Positions 45,325 through 54,320 of a DNA stretch of 64,000 nt are shown piece after piece. The notes beneath the pieces were generated by a model. It saw only the letters and a list, made by a program, of their open reading frames with translations, was not told the origin of the DNA and did no database searches. The stretch is taken from assembly GCF_000148645.1 (NCBI RefSeq), contig NC_014541.1, forward strand, positions 1,364,001-1,428,000. Reading direction: 5' to 3'. Each line of letters starts with the position of its first letter. Positions within the stretch are counted from its first letter, which is position 1. The translations under genes were made by a program, and so were the position numbers. Origin of the DNA: Ferrimonas balearica DSM 9799. GTDB taxonomy: Bacteria > Pseudomonadota > Gammaproteobacteria > Enterobacterales > Shewanellaceae.

Positions 45325-45885
45325 CTAACGCCAGCGTGGCCCCACCACCCAGGCCACTAGGCTGTAACGGACCCCGCGCTCTATCGGGGTGACCCGGTGC
45401 ATCACAAAGCTGGGGAAGGCGACGATGCTGCCGTGATCGGTGGGGGCAGGCTTGTTCTTGTTGGTGTAGAAGAACTCCAGGGTTCCGCCAAGGTAGTCCT
45501 GAGGCGGAGTCAGCTGCACCGATATGCTGATTTTCCGGTTTGCGGTTTTCTGGCCCGCGTCCATATGCCAAGTGTAAAACCCCTCATCGTCCTGGTGGTA
45601 GCGCGCCACCTGAAACCGACCCTCAAAGCGCTCTATATCAAAGCCAAAGTGCTGACGATTGAGGGTCTCCACCACCTTCCAAAGCCGCCGATAGGCCCAG
45701 TCAAACGTCTGCTTATCCAGCCAGTGCACCTTGGAGCGGCGGATGCTGTTGTCGCCCACCTGGCCGGCGATGGTGCCGTCCATCAGGTCCGCATCGGCGG
45801 CGGCGATGATGTTGGCCATCTCGGTGGGGCTGAAACAGGGCTGATGCACCACGTGGCGGTCAAAGCCCTCAATCGGTTGAGTCAT
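45325..45885 (-). CDS. 2OG-Fe(II) oxygenase (prolyl-4-hydroxylase type)
   Basis: 186-residue iron and 2-oxoglutarate dependent dioxygenase. The HxD...H facial triad is visible as TWHMDAG and SFVMHRVTPIERG, with the 2OG-binding arginine in GVRYSLVAW. The double-stranded beta-helix core runs from QVARYHQDD to the C-terminus. The ATG at 45885 starts MTQPIEGFD; longer upstream readings lack support. Target unknown; small free-standing members modify proteins or small molecules. Confidence 0.85.
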   Translation of the reverse strand: MTQPIEGFDRHVVHQPCFSPTEMANIIAAADADLMDGTIAGQVGDNSIRRSKVHWLDKQTFDWAYRRLWKVVETLNRQHFGFDIERFEGRFQVARYHQDDEGFYTWHMDAGQKTANRKISISVQLTPPQDYLGGTLEFFYTNKNKPAPTDHGSIVAFPSFVMHRVTPIERGVRYSLVAWVVGPRWR

Positions 45886-45957
45886 GGTGACTCCGAAATG
45901 GGGATAGGTGTCTGAACTGTAGCCCAGTTGTCGACCGAGCAGGGCGGCGACCGCGCA

Positions 45958-45986
45958 CAAAAAAACGGGGCCAGTCGGCCCCGTTT
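45958..45986 (-). terminator. Terminator after the metallopeptidase lipoprotein gene
   Basis: AAACGGGGCC-AGTC-GGCCCCGTTT stem loop, with an A run on its left that reads as T on the minus strand. Confidence 0.9.
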
Positions 45987-46000
45987 CGCGGTGTGGTGAC

Positions 46001-47974
46001 TCAGTGCGTTAACCCGGGCAGGTGATGCCGGTGGCGCGGCCCGCTGGACCAGCGTCCCTCGGCGGCCGCCGGTGCCAGAGACTGGCGTTGCGGTGCCAGC
46101 TGAATCTCTGCTGCGGGGGCGCTCAGGTCGATATTGTCGAACCAGTTCTCGCCGGGGCGCATCGGGATGGGGGTGTCCAGTGTGTCCACCAGCCCCACCT
46201 CTTCCGGCAGCAGGGCGTTCAGTACCAGTTTCAGCCGCTCATCGAGCTTGGTCTCACCGATACGGCCCCGCTGGCCCCAATCGACAATCAGGTCCAGCTC
46301 CGGGATCGCCGAGCGGGTGCTGGTTACCGCCACATCACGCAGGATGCCATAGCGGTGCTGCATCATCGCTTCCTCGAACAGCATGGCCAGGTCTTCCCGC
46401 TCGGTGGAGTAGGCGTAGAAGTCGCTGGCCCGGTCCGGCTCGAAGAACCCGGTGACGTCGGCGGGGGTGTAGTTCCGCTCGGCCACGGTGGGGCTGTCGC
46501 CCTGGAAGTTGACGCCGGCCAGGCTAAACATCTCTGCGCTACGCAGTGCGTACATGTTGGTCAGATCGTCAGAGACAATACCATCCGCATCCCGCTCAAG
46601 ATAGGCGTCCCACAGGGTCGGGGCACTGAGTCCCGGCTGGATGGAGCGGGGGAAGAAGTCGTTGGCATGGGCCAGTTCATGGTACAGCAGACTGGCCAGG
46701 TCCGGCTCCAGTCCGGACATGGGGCGTTCAACCCGGGCCCACTGTGGGTAGAACAGGCTGGCGTACTCATTCTCGAAGGTGTAGCGCCAGGGAATAATAA
46801 ACTGCAACTCCGAGCCAAAGCCGCTGCGGTAATCCGGCGCTTCATTGATGCTGTCGCGCTGCCACGGGGTCATCCACAGATCTTCCGGGTCGAGGTAGAT
46901 GGCTCCGGTCACCACCCAGTAGAAGGAGGGGCGCACATCGTAGCTGATCACCACGGCGGTCACGGCGCCCAGCAGGCGGCGGAAATCGGTATTGCCGTTC
47001 TGTTCCTGCTGGCGCAGGAAGGCTTCGAACTGCTCGCCCATCCAGGGGTGCGAGACCACCACGCGGTCCAGCACCTGATCGAGGCTGGGGTCGCCACCGG
47101 CTTCGGTGCCGGTCAGGGGCAGGTCATTCAGGGCACAGGGGTCAGTGATGATGGGGTTGTAGACACAGCGCTCCAGAGCGGACGCCCAGGGACTGTCACT
47201 GCGGTAGGACTGAACCCGGGCAAAACCGGGCTTGTTGAGTCCGTCGGCCACCAGGCCCATCAGCGATTCATCGGGCACTGCGGCTTCGGCGGTCACCAGT
47301 ACCCAGACGGTGTCTTCCACCTGGATGTCGCCTTCGACGGTGCCGGTGGCCTTAAAGGTCAACAGGGTATCTTCACCGACGGCGGGGGTGGAAAACAGCA
47401 GCAGTTCCGGCTCTTCGTTGACGACGTTGGAGACGGCGGCGCCGCTGACCTGCTCCCACTGGATATTGGCGGGCAATACCCAGTTGCGTTCGCCGCTGTC
47501 CGGGTTGGTGAACAGGCGGGACTGCACCCGCAGGCTGACCCGGTTACCTTCTGTCACCATATGGTCTCGGGAGACGCTGAGGTTGGCACTGGCGCCGCCG
47601 GCGGAGAAGCTGATGGACTCCACCAGGGTCTCGCCGCTGCGGTCGGTCAGGGTCACTTCGAACTGGTAACTGCCGGTCTCTGGGAGGTCAAAGGCGGCGA
47701 TGGGTGAGCGGGGGTTGGTGATGTCGACGTCACTGCCGCTGAGCTGGCGCCACTGGTAGCGGTAGTCGCGACTGTTACCGTTTTCCGGCTCGGCGTACAG
47801 GGCGACGGCGGAACCGGCGCCGATGCGCTCCTCGCTGTCGGAGAGGATGATGGTGACGCCATCCGGCAGCGGGACCACCGGGCCTGTACCTCCACCGTTA
47901 TCCCCACCATCATCGCCGCCACCGCAGGCGGTCAGGGCGAGGGTCAGAAGGGGGGCCAATGTCCATCTGGTCAT
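46001..47974 (-). CDS. Lipoprotein with Ig/PKD-like domains and putative zinc-metallopeptidase domain
   Basis: 657 residues, no named family recognised. Lipobox TLALTAC (Cys17), then a Gly/Asp linker. Residues about 40-230 are two beta-sandwich domains of the PKD kind (YQWRQLSGSDVDITNP, FDLPETGSYQFEVTLTD, WEQVSGAAVSNV). The C-terminal part contains LLYHELAHANDFF at residues 429-441, a zincin HExxH motif, and a possible third ligand in STEREDLAMLFEE about 90 residues later. This architecture suggests a surface gluzincin-type peptidase. Activity and target are inference. Monocistronic with its own terminator. Confidence 0.8.
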   Translation of the reverse strand: MTRWTLAPLLTLALTACGGGDDGGDNGGGTGPVVPLPDGVTIILSDSEERIGAGSAVALYAEPENGNSRDYRYQWRQLSGSDVDITNPRSPIAAFDLPETGSYQFEVTLTDRSGETLVESISFSAGGASANLSVSRDHMVTEGNRVSLRVQSRLFTNPDSGERNWVLPANIQWEQVSGAAVSNVVNEEPELLLFSTPAVGEDTLLTFKATGTVEGDIQVEDTVWVLVTAEAAVPDESLMGLVADGLNKPGFARVQSYRSDSPWASALERCVYNPIITDPCALNDLPLTGTEAGGDPSLDQVLDRVVVSHPWMGEQFEAFLRQQEQNGNTDFRRLLGAVTAVVISYDVRPSFYWVVTGAIYLDPEDLWMTPWQRDSINEAPDYRSGFGSELQFIIPWRYTFENEYASLFYPQWARVERPMSGLEPDLASLLYHELAHANDFFPRSIQPGLSAPTLWDAYLERDADGIVSDDLTNMYALRSAEMFSLAGVNFQGDSPTVAERNYTPADVTGFFEPDRASDFYAYSTEREDLAMLFEEAMMQHRYGILRDVAVTSTRSAIPELDLIVDWGQRGRIGETKLDERLKLVLNALLPEEVGLVDTLDTPIPMRPGENWFDNIDLSAPAAEIQLAPQRQSLAPAAAEGRWSSGPRHRHHLPGLTH

Positions 47975-48022
47975 ACTTCGACTCCTGTCGTTGTGGACCC
48001 TCGCAGTCTGGCCAGGGTCGGG

Positions 48023-48406
48023 TTATTTGGACTTTTTCAAGCCTAGTCCCAGCTCGCGGCCACGGTGGCGGGCGTAGTAGGTGCTCGCCAGCAGCCAGGT
48101 CATCAGGGTGATCAGCACCACGGTGCCGATGCCGCGCTCATCCGGTGCCACCCACCAGCTGGTGGCGCCCCACAGCAGATAGAGGCTGGCGATAAAGCCA
48201 GACCAGGCATGGGTGTAAGGCTTACCCTTGAGCACTCCAACGGCAGGCAGCAGCAGTGGGATCAGCAAGCCTATTCTGAAACCTAGGCTGTAGGGGCTGT
48301 CGGCGTCAATCACCAAGAGCCACAGCGGGATAAGTATCAGGCTGAGCAGGTAGCCTGCGCGCGCCAACAAGAGCCAGCGGGCGGTGCCGGGCGCCATCGC
48401 TGTCAT
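48023..48406 (-). CDS. DUF2069 small inner-membrane protein
   Basis: 127 residues with four hydrophobic helices (ARAGYLLSLILIPLWLLVID, IGLLIPLLLPAVGVLKG, WSGFIASLYLLWGA and VVLITLMTWLLASTYYAR), the DUF2069 pattern. Function unknown. Its start overlaps the arsC stop by four bases, so the two are translated together; the pairing with an ArsC-like gene recurs in related bacteria. Confidence 0.82.
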   Translation of the reverse strand: MTAMAPGTARWLLLARAGYLLSLILIPLWLLVIDADSPYSLGFRIGLLIPLLLPAVGVLKGKPYTHAWSGFIASLYLLWGATSWWVAPDERGIGTVVLITLMTWLLASTYYARHRGRELGLGLKKSK

Positions 48407-48756
48407 GCCAGGATCTCCAGCACCGCTTCCGGCGGACGGCCCAGTGCCGCCTTGTTGCCGTGGATAACCACCGGGCGTTCAATCAGTTTCGGGGTGGCCA
48501 CCATGGCGGCGATCAGGGCGGCATCATCCGCATCCGCCAGGTTCTGCGCTTTGTATTCCGCTTCTTTGGTGCGCATCAGCTGACGCGGGCTGAGGCCCAG
48601 TTTGGCCAGCACATCGTGCAGTTGCTCGGCGCTGGGCGGCGTTTCCAGGTACTTCACCACCTCGGGGGTGAGTCCTTGCTCCTCAAGCAGGGCGAGGGTT
48701 TGACGGCTCTTGGAACAGCGCGGGTTGTGCCAGATGATCACGGGGGAAGTGGTCAT
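48403..48756 (-). CDS. arsC: ArsC-family (YfgD-like) reductase
   Basis: 117-residue glutaredoxin-linked arsenate-reductase-type protein. The catalytic Cys is in IIWHNPRCSKSRQTL; RPVVIHGNKAALGRPPE is the conserved C-terminal block with the anion-binding arginines. In E. coli yfgD is beside bepA (yfgC) and hda, as here, and the housekeeping role of that copy is not well defined, so arsenic resistance should not be assumed; no ars operon genes surround it. ATG 48756 gives the normal family length. Confidence 0.88.
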   Translation of the reverse strand: MTTSPVIIWHNPRCSKSRQTLALLEEQGLTPEVVKYLETPPSAEQLHDVLAKLGLSPRQLMRTKEAEYKAQNLADADDAALIAAMVATPKLIERPVVIHGNKAALGRPPEAVLEILA

Positions 48757-48781
48757 GTGAGGTCCTTTCTCGTTGTTGTTT

Positions 48782-50236
48782 TTACAGGTTGCGCATCTGC
48801 TGTTCCGCTTCACGCAGCTGCTTGATGCGGGCATCGATGCGGGCCAGTTGCAGCGGGTTTTCGCGGCTCTGGCGGTAAGCGTGCTGAAGCTGGTCGATGG
48901 CGCGGGTGTAATCCGCCCGCAGGGCCAGGATCTCGGCCTGAACCATATGACGCTCGGCGCTCATGCCCAGCGCTTTGTAAGTTTGCGCCAACAGGTCATA
49001 CACCACCATGTTGTCTTTGGAGAGGATCAGATGGCGTTCCAGAATGGCGCGGGCCTTCTCTGGCTGCTTGGCGGTCAGGTAAGCGTTGGCCAGGTTCAGG
49101 TCGATCACCGCGTTGTTGGGACGGTTCTTACGGGCCTGCTCCAGCAGGTCAATCGCCTCATTGGTGCGGTTGGTGGCCAGCAGGATGTCGGTCTGAGTGT
49201 CGAGATAGAACAGATTCTTGTCGTCCTGCTTGAGCAGCTCCGCCACCAGGGCTTCGGCCTTGTCGTACTCCTCCATGCGGAAGTGGGTCAGGGCCAGGCC
49301 GTACTGGGCGGCTTCCTTAAAGACGTAGTTGTTGCGGGCCAGCTGGCGCTCGTACTGGTGCAGCAGGTGGTCAGCGCTGTAGGCGGAGAAACGCACCTCA
49401 GCACGGGACTTGGCCAACTGGAACATCAGGTTGTCCGGCACGTTGCGCTGGGGGTACTGGGACGCCCGCGCTCGGGTATCGGCAATCCGCGATTCCGGCA
49501 GGGGGTGAGTCATCAGCATGGCCGGCGGCTTACTGGCAAAGCGATACTGGGCCGCCAGTTTGCCAAAGAAGCTGGGAGAGGCGTAAGGGTCAAAGCCCGC
49601 AGCCACCATGGTTTGCATGCCGATGCGGTCCGCTTCCAATTCGTTGGAACGGGTGTAGTTGATCTGGCCCTGAGCGTTAATCGCAAGGGTGGTCTGCAGG
49701 GCGGCGATGCCCGCCTCGGGTGCCGCCATCGCCAGCAAAATGGAGCCGAGCACCCCGGCCAGGGTGGCGGGGCCGGTGCGCTGCTGGGCCTCAATAGAGC
49801 GAGCCAGGTGGCGCTGGGTGACGTGAGCGACTTCGTGCGAGAGCACCGAAGCCAGTTCACTCTCGCTGTCGGCATAGTGGAACAGGGCGGTATGCACCCC
49901 AACGTGGCCGCCAAAGAAGGCGAACGCGTTGATGTCCTTGTTGTTGATAAGGAAGAAGCTGAAGGGCGTTTTGACGTTGCTGGCGTGCGCGACAATACGG
50001 TGTCCGACGTCATTGAGGTACTCGGTCATGACCGGGTCGTAGACGACGGGCAGTTGGCTGCGCATCACCCGCATGTAAACGTCACCGATCTCGTTTTCCT
50101 GATCGATGGTGAGGGCGCCGGAGGCGACGGTGCCGAGTTCCGGCAACTCGTTGGCGGCCTTTGCAATGGCGATGCTCAGTCCCATCGCCACAAAAAACAG
50201 CAAGGGCACGGCGAAACGGGGGGTCAATCTCTTCAC
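48782..50236 (-). CDS. bepA: Periplasmic outer-membrane-assembly protease/chaperone BepA
   Basis: M48-family metallopeptidase of 484 residues (E. coli BepA 487). Signal peptide near the N-terminus (AMGLSIAIAKA). The zinc site is LSHEVAHVTQRH with the third ligand in SNELEADRIGMQ. Four or so TPR repeats fill residues about 310-480 (e.g. YGLALTHFRMEEYDKAEALV). BepA degrades or assists stalled LptD and other outer-membrane proteins. The GTG at 50236 fits the signal peptide and family length; a longer in-frame opening to 50455 would overlap the divergent TusA-like gene. Confidence 0.94.
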   Translation of the reverse strand: MKRLTPRFAVPLLFFVAMGLSIAIAKAANELPELGTVASGALTIDQENEIGDVYMRVMRSQLPVVYDPVMTEYLNDVGHRIVAHASNVKTPFSFFLINNKDINAFAFFGGHVGVHTALFHYADSESELASVLSHEVAHVTQRHLARSIEAQQRTGPATLAGVLGSILLAMAAPEAGIAALQTTLAINAQGQINYTRSNELEADRIGMQTMVAAGFDPYASPSFFGKLAAQYRFASKPPAMLMTHPLPESRIADTRARASQYPQRNVPDNLMFQLAKSRAEVRFSAYSADHLLHQYERQLARNNYVFKEAAQYGLALTHFRMEEYDKAEALVAELLKQDDKNLFYLDTQTDILLATNRTNEAIDLLEQARKNRPNNAVIDLNLANAYLTAKQPEKARAILERHLILSKDNMVVYDLLAQTYKALGMSAERHMVQAEILALRADYTRAIDQLQHAYRQSRENPLQLARIDARIKQLREAEQQMRNL

Positions 50237-50342
50237 GTTCGTCTGTCTGGTCCTGTCATTACCGCCTAGTGTACCGTCAAAAATTTCATTACCGCTAGGC
50301 GTTTGTGGTTTTGGGCCGGGCACGCAATAATAGGCGCCATCC

Positions 50343-50612
50343 TTGTCTGTCCTATATGCAGCCCCGTTGAGCCAACCATTGCAAGCGCCTTTACAGATCT
50401 TGGATCTTCGCCAGCAACGATGCCCGATGGCGATGGTGGAGACCAAACTGGCCATTCGCGCCAGAGCGCCGGGTCAGGTGCTACGGGTACTCCTCTCTGA
50501 CCCGGGAAGCCGTCGAGATGTTCCCCGCTGGCTCGATAAGGTTGGCATTCCCTATCAGGTTCTCGAGGATGAAGCCTGGCTCACCCTGCAACTGACAGAC
50601 CCCCACACCTAA
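50343..50612 (+). CDS. TusA-family sulfurtransferase-like protein
   Basis: 89 residues with the TusA fold: LQILDLRQQRCPMAMVETKL has the active Cys-Pro motif, then RAPGQVLRVLLSDPGSRRDVPRW. TusA proteins relay persulfide sulfur. This copy is one of the variants found next to perM, not canonical TusA. It has no ATG in a suitable place; TTG at 50343 with AGG eight bases upstream is the best start. Fourteen bases precede perM, so they are probably one operon. Confidence 0.8.
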   Translation: MSVLYAAPLSQPLQAPLQILDLRQQRCPMAMVETKLAIRARAPGQVLRVLLSDPGSRRDVPRWLDKVGIPYQVLEDEAWLTLQLTDPHT

Positions 50613-50626
50613 CCCGAAGGAAAGCC

Positions 50627-51694
50627 ATGTTCAATCTGGTCCGTAACTGGTATCGCGAAAAATTCTCCGACCCCCAGGCCGTGACTCTGGCGGTGATATT
50701 GCTGGTTGGCTTCGCGGTGATTTATTTTTACGGCAGCTTGATCATGCCCCTGCTGGTGGCGGTGGTGTTCGCTTATATGCTGGAGTCGCCGGTGGGCTGG
50801 ATGACCCGGCAGGGGATACCCCGAACGCTGTCGGCTTCACTGGTGCTGGTGCTGTTTGCCGGGTTGATGCTGGTGGCCACCTTTGGTTTGCTGCCGGCGT
50901 TGTGGCGTCAGGGGGTGGCTTTGGCCACCGAGCTGCCCAGCATGGTGAGTCAGTGGCAGAATCTTATCATGACCCTGCCGGAGCAATACCCCACCCTGAT
51001 TGATGAACACCAGCTGGCCAGCCTGATGGCCAACTTCAACAACTCCCTGCTCTCCACCGGCCAGAACCTGGTGTCACAGTCACTGTCGTCGCTGGTCGAT
51101 CTGGTGGCGCTGATGGTGTACGCCATTCTGGTGCCCCTGCTGATGTTCTTCTTCCTGAAGGACAAAGATGAGCTGATGAGCAGCTTTGGCCGCTTTATCC
51201 CCGACAACCGCGACCTGGCCAAGCAGGTTTGGGGGGAGATGAATGTGCAGATCGGCAACTACATCCGCGGCAAGGTGATTGAGATCCTGATCATCGGTAC
51301 CGCCAGTTACCTCACCTTCTTCTTTATGGACCTGCGCTATGCCGCCCTGCTGGGCGCATTGGTGGGCCTGTCGGTTCTGATCCCTTACATTGGGGCCACG
51401 GTGGTGACGGTTCCGGTAGCGCTGGTGGGCTTCTTCCAGTGGGGGATCTCACCGGAGTTTGGCTACCTGATGCTGGCCTACGGCATTATTCAGGCGATCG
51501 ACGGCAATGTGCTGGTGCCGCTGCTGTTCTCTGAAGCGGTCAACCTGCACCCGGTGGCCATCATTGTGGCGGTGCTGATTTTCGGTGGATTGTGGGGTTT
51601 CTGGGGCGTGTTCTTCGCCATCCCGCTGGCCACCCTGGTTAAGGCCGTGGTGAATGCCTGGCCCAGCCACCAACCGGTCGCTGATACGGAGTGA
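50627..51694 (+). CDS. perM: AI-2E family transporter PerM
   Basis: Inner-membrane protein of 355 residues with eight hydrophobic helices in the AI-2E/UPF0118 pattern: ILLVGFAVIYFYGSLIMPLL near the start, ESPVGWMTRQGIPR, LVPLLMFFFLKDKDEL in the middle, and SVLIPYIGATVVTVP and DGNVLVPLLFSEAVNLHP in the last third. Family members are exporters of small molecules; E. coli PerM has no settled substrate. ATG 50627 has AAGGA upstream. Linked with bepA as in E. coli. Confidence 0.9.
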   Translation: MFNLVRNWYREKFSDPQAVTLAVILLVGFAVIYFYGSLIMPLLVAVVFAYMLESPVGWMTRQGIPRTLSASLVLVLFAGLMLVATFGLLPALWRQGVALATELPSMVSQWQNLIMTLPEQYPTLIDEHQLASLMANFNNSLLSTGQNLVSQSLSSLVDLVALMVYAILVPLLMFFFLKDKDELMSSFGRFIPDNRDLAKQVWGEMNVQIGNYIRGKVIEILIIGTASYLTFFFMDLRYAALLGALVGLSVLIPYIGATVVTVPVALVGFFQWGISPEFGYLMLAYGIIQAIDGNVLVPLLFSEAVNLHPVAIIVAVLIFGGLWGFWGVFFAIPLATLVKAVVNAWPSHQPVADTE

Positions 51695-51769
51695 TTTTGG
51701 TGTCCCCCGAACGGGGGATGCTGAGCAAGGTTCTTTAGCGGTATCAATGGGGTAACCAAGGAGGTACCC

Positions 51770-53413
51770 ATGAGACGGCTAAGGAACCACGCGACACCCA
51801 TTGCCATTGCGCTGACCGTACTGCTCAGCAGTTGCGGCGGTGACAGTGACGGCGACAACATCATTATTGACGACCCAAACCCTGTAGCGCTCACCGGCGT
51901 CTTTTCCGATAGCCCGGTCAGTGGCCTGGCGTATGAAAGCGCCAGTCAGCAGGCACTCACCAACGCCAACGGCGAATTCACCTATCTGGAAGGGGAAACC
52001 GTGGTGTTCTCCATCGGCGGCACCGCGTTTCCCGCCGTGGCCGGGCAGGCAGAAGTCACGCCGCAAACCCTGTATGACGATCAGGACGCCCACACCACCG
52101 AGGTGGTCAACACCCTTAGGTTGCTGCAAACCCTCGACAGTGACGGTAACCCGGAGAATGGCATCCAGCTGGATGAAGCGCTCCACACTGCCATGGCCAG
52201 CACCAGTCTGGATATGGGGTCTGAGAACTTTGACGCGGAAGCCGAAGCGGCGCTGGAGAACGCCGGGGTGGAGGCTCCGCTGGTGGATGAGGAGACCGCG
52301 CTGGCCCATTACGGTCAGGGCCGTGATTACCAGGTGTCCGATCTGGCTGGCACCTGGATGGACCTGTTCTACGATCTGCCCGCCTCGGACAATCTGGTGG
52401 ACGGTTTTGCCTATGCGGTGGATCGTCTTGAGATTGAACCGGACGGCACCACGCTGGCCACCGCGCTGGCCAAAAGCGGCAACCGCGAACTGGACAGCGA
52501 AACACTGCAACTGAACCTGGACAGCGATGGTCGCCTGCTGCTGGCGGAAGCACCGGAGTGGGAAGCCTACCTGAGCGCAGACAAAGATAAGTTCACGGTG
52601 TTTGACCGCTACGAAGGCAGCCTGGAGTTTGGCATGGCCATTAAGCTCGGCAGTGATTACCAGCAGAGTGATCTGACCGGGCAGTGGTACACCATCGGCG
52701 TCGAGATGCCGTTGAGCTCCCCCTACGACCCGGATCTGCCTTACCTCTATCTGGATCGCTGGCAGGTGGATAACGACGGCAACCTGGCGATCTATGCTCT
52801 GCATGGTGGGGATAGCACCGGCCCGATTGGCCCCGGTGAGCTGGATGATACGGTATCGGCTCAGTTGTCCACCGAAGGCACCATCACCATTGCCGGAGAT
52901 GAGGAGGACGCCGGGATGATGTACATGGCCCGCAGTAAGGATGTGGTGGTGCGCCATGAACATAACGACAGCCGCTCGGCGCTGATCGTGGCGGTGAAGC
53001 CGCCTGAAGCGATCACCCTGGCGGATCTGGAAGGCACCTGGCGGATGTACAGCTTCGGTCTGCCGCCGGTGGGTGAGATGAACCCGGAAGGCTACAGCTA
53101 CGATGTTGATGAGATGGTGATCGACGCTGAGGGCAACGTCACCGCTGTGCACCTGCGTCACGTTGAGTGGACGGCGGACCAGGGACTTATCGACGAGCAT
53201 TGGCAGTCCGGCGCAACCTATCCCAGTGACGATTCCTGGATCGACGGCGACTGGGAAGCCACGTTTACCCTTCGTGAAGATGGCCTTGTAGAAACCGGCG
53301 GCGAGGAGCTCGGTGTGCTGGCCATCAACGCCAGTAAGGACATGATGATCAACTACTTCAATGATGATGGTGAGCAGGGGTTCGCCCTGGCCGTCCGCCT
53401 TGTTACTCCTTGA
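51770..53413 (+). CDS. Lipoprotein with three tandem lipocalin-like modules
   Basis: 547 residues, not in a family I know. AAGGAGG stands before the ATG. Lipobox VLLSSC (Cys22). Residues about 40-110 look like a small surface domain (GVFSDSPVSGLAYES, ANGEFTYLEGE). Three modules of 110-130 residues then open with the same phrase: SDLAGTWMDLFYDLP near 190, SDLTGQWYTIGVEMP near 300 and ADLEGTWRMYSFGLP near 418. The GxW at a first beta strand and repeated beta pattern resemble lipocalin-like barrels. Could bind lipids or small ligands at the outer membrane. Followed by a strong terminator. Confidence 0.8.
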   Translation: MRRLRNHATPIAIALTVLLSSCGGDSDGDNIIIDDPNPVALTGVFSDSPVSGLAYESASQQALTNANGEFTYLEGETVVFSIGGTAFPAVAGQAEVTPQTLYDDQDAHTTEVVNTLRLLQTLDSDGNPENGIQLDEALHTAMASTSLDMGSENFDAEAEAALENAGVEAPLVDEETALAHYGQGRDYQVSDLAGTWMDLFYDLPASDNLVDGFAYAVDRLEIEPDGTTLATALAKSGNRELDSETLQLNLDSDGRLLLAEAPEWEAYLSADKDKFTVFDRYEGSLEFGMAIKLGSDYQQSDLTGQWYTIGVEMPLSSPYDPDLPYLYLDRWQVDNDGNLAIYALHGGDSTGPIGPGELDDTVSAQLSTEGTITIAGDEEDAGMMYMARSKDVVVRHEHNDSRSALIVAVKPPEAITLADLEGTWRMYSFGLPPVGEMNPEGYSYDVDEMVIDAEGNVTAVHLRHVEWTADQGLIDEHWQSGATYPSDDSWIDGDWEATFTLREDGLVETGGEELGVLAINASKDMMINYFNDDGEQGFALAVRLVTP

Positions 53414-53437
53414 GGGCACCCGCTCATCAACCCGTTG

Positions 53438-53465
53438 CCTGCGCAGAGATGCGCAGGCTTTTTTG
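53438..53465 (+). terminator. Terminator after the triple-module lipoprotein gene
   Basis: GCCTGCGCA-GAGA-TGCGCAGGC stem followed by six T, 24 bases after the stop. Confidence 0.93.
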
Positions 53466-53514
53466 TGTCGTCATCCATGTTGGCTTGGTGGGAGACAAAT
53501 TGGATGGTGGGGCA

Positions 53515-54225
53515 TTATATCTCCCACGCTGTTTGACGATGCATCTTGCTGATCAACTGGTTCTGGTGGCGGCAGTCGGTTTTGTGCAGCAGCGATTTAA
53601 TCTGGCTTTTGACCGTTTCCTTACTGACCCCACGCCGCTGTGCAATTTCACTGCCATCCAACCCTTGCAGCAGCAGGTCCATCACCTGAGTTTCCGCCAA
53701 CGTCAGGCCGCATTGGCAGGGGGTGCTGGGGCCTAACCAAAGCTGCGCCCAGGGCACCAGCATGGCACCGACGGCACTGAGGGTGTGCTCAGACTCGCTG
53801 TGGAAGGGAGCCTTACGGCGATGGCAGGACAGCCCCAGCCGACGGTCTCGCCCCAGAGGCAGGATCAGGCCCAGTGAATGGGGGAAGGCAAAGTGAGGCT
53901 GGAATCGGCTCAGGAACTGTACCCGCTCCAGTTCGTCGCGTCGCAGCAGGGATTGCAGTTTGACGCATTGGCCGGACAGACCTTCGGCCAGGTAGCGTTG
54001 CAGGTAGAGATCCTGACTTTGCTGGGCGGCCATAAAGCGATGAGCATCCGGCGAGAGTCCGGCACTGAACTGGTGGTGCTGCTCGCTGGCGGCATCATCC
54101 AGAAACAGCCAGAACCCATCGGCCTCAAGCAACGGCAATAGCCCCTGCAGGGCCTGGTGCATCTGCAGGGGGTGACGAATGTGGATCAGCTGTTCAGCCC
54201 AGTGGGCCAGTCCATGCCAGCGCAT
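53515..54225 (-). CDS. LuxR-family transcriptional regulator
   Basis: 236 residues. The C-terminal LuxR/FixJ helix-turn-helix is clear: GLTLAETQVMDLLLQGLDGS, then EIAQRRGVSKETVKSQIKSLL and HKTDCRHQNQL. The N-terminal 165 residues look like a GAF/autoinducer-type ligand domain (ADGFWLFLDD, LGLILPLGRDRRLGLSCHR) but lack an evident N-acyl-homoserine lactone signature, so the ligand is unknown. No luxI-type gene is nearby. Single gene convergent with the lipoprotein. Confidence 0.87.
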   Translation of the reverse strand: MRWHGLAHWAEQLIHIRHPLQMHQALQGLLPLLEADGFWLFLDDAASEQHHQFSAGLSPDAHRFMAAQQSQDLYLQRYLAEGLSGQCVKLQSLLRRDELERVQFLSRFQPHFAFPHSLGLILPLGRDRRLGLSCHRRKAPFHSESEHTLSAVGAMLVPWAQLWLGPSTPCQCGLTLAETQVMDLLLQGLDGSEIAQRRGVSKETVKSQIKSLLHKTDCRHQNQLISKMHRQTAWEI

Positions 54226-54320
54226 ACCCCCCTCCCTGCCCCCATTATGGAGAGCGGGGCAGGGAGGGTTATTGATGCAGATCAGGGTGTTGCTGGGTTG
54301 TTATCGCTGCTGATTTTGAG

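Noticed and set aside
51703-51718. CCCCC/GGGGG hairpin after perM as a terminator
   Set aside because: The stem is only five or six base pairs and no T run follows.
51779-53419. Minus-strand open reading of 546 codons opposite the triple-module lipoprotein
   Set aside because: Shadow; the plus-strand gene has a perfect ribosome site, a lipobox, repeats and a terminator.
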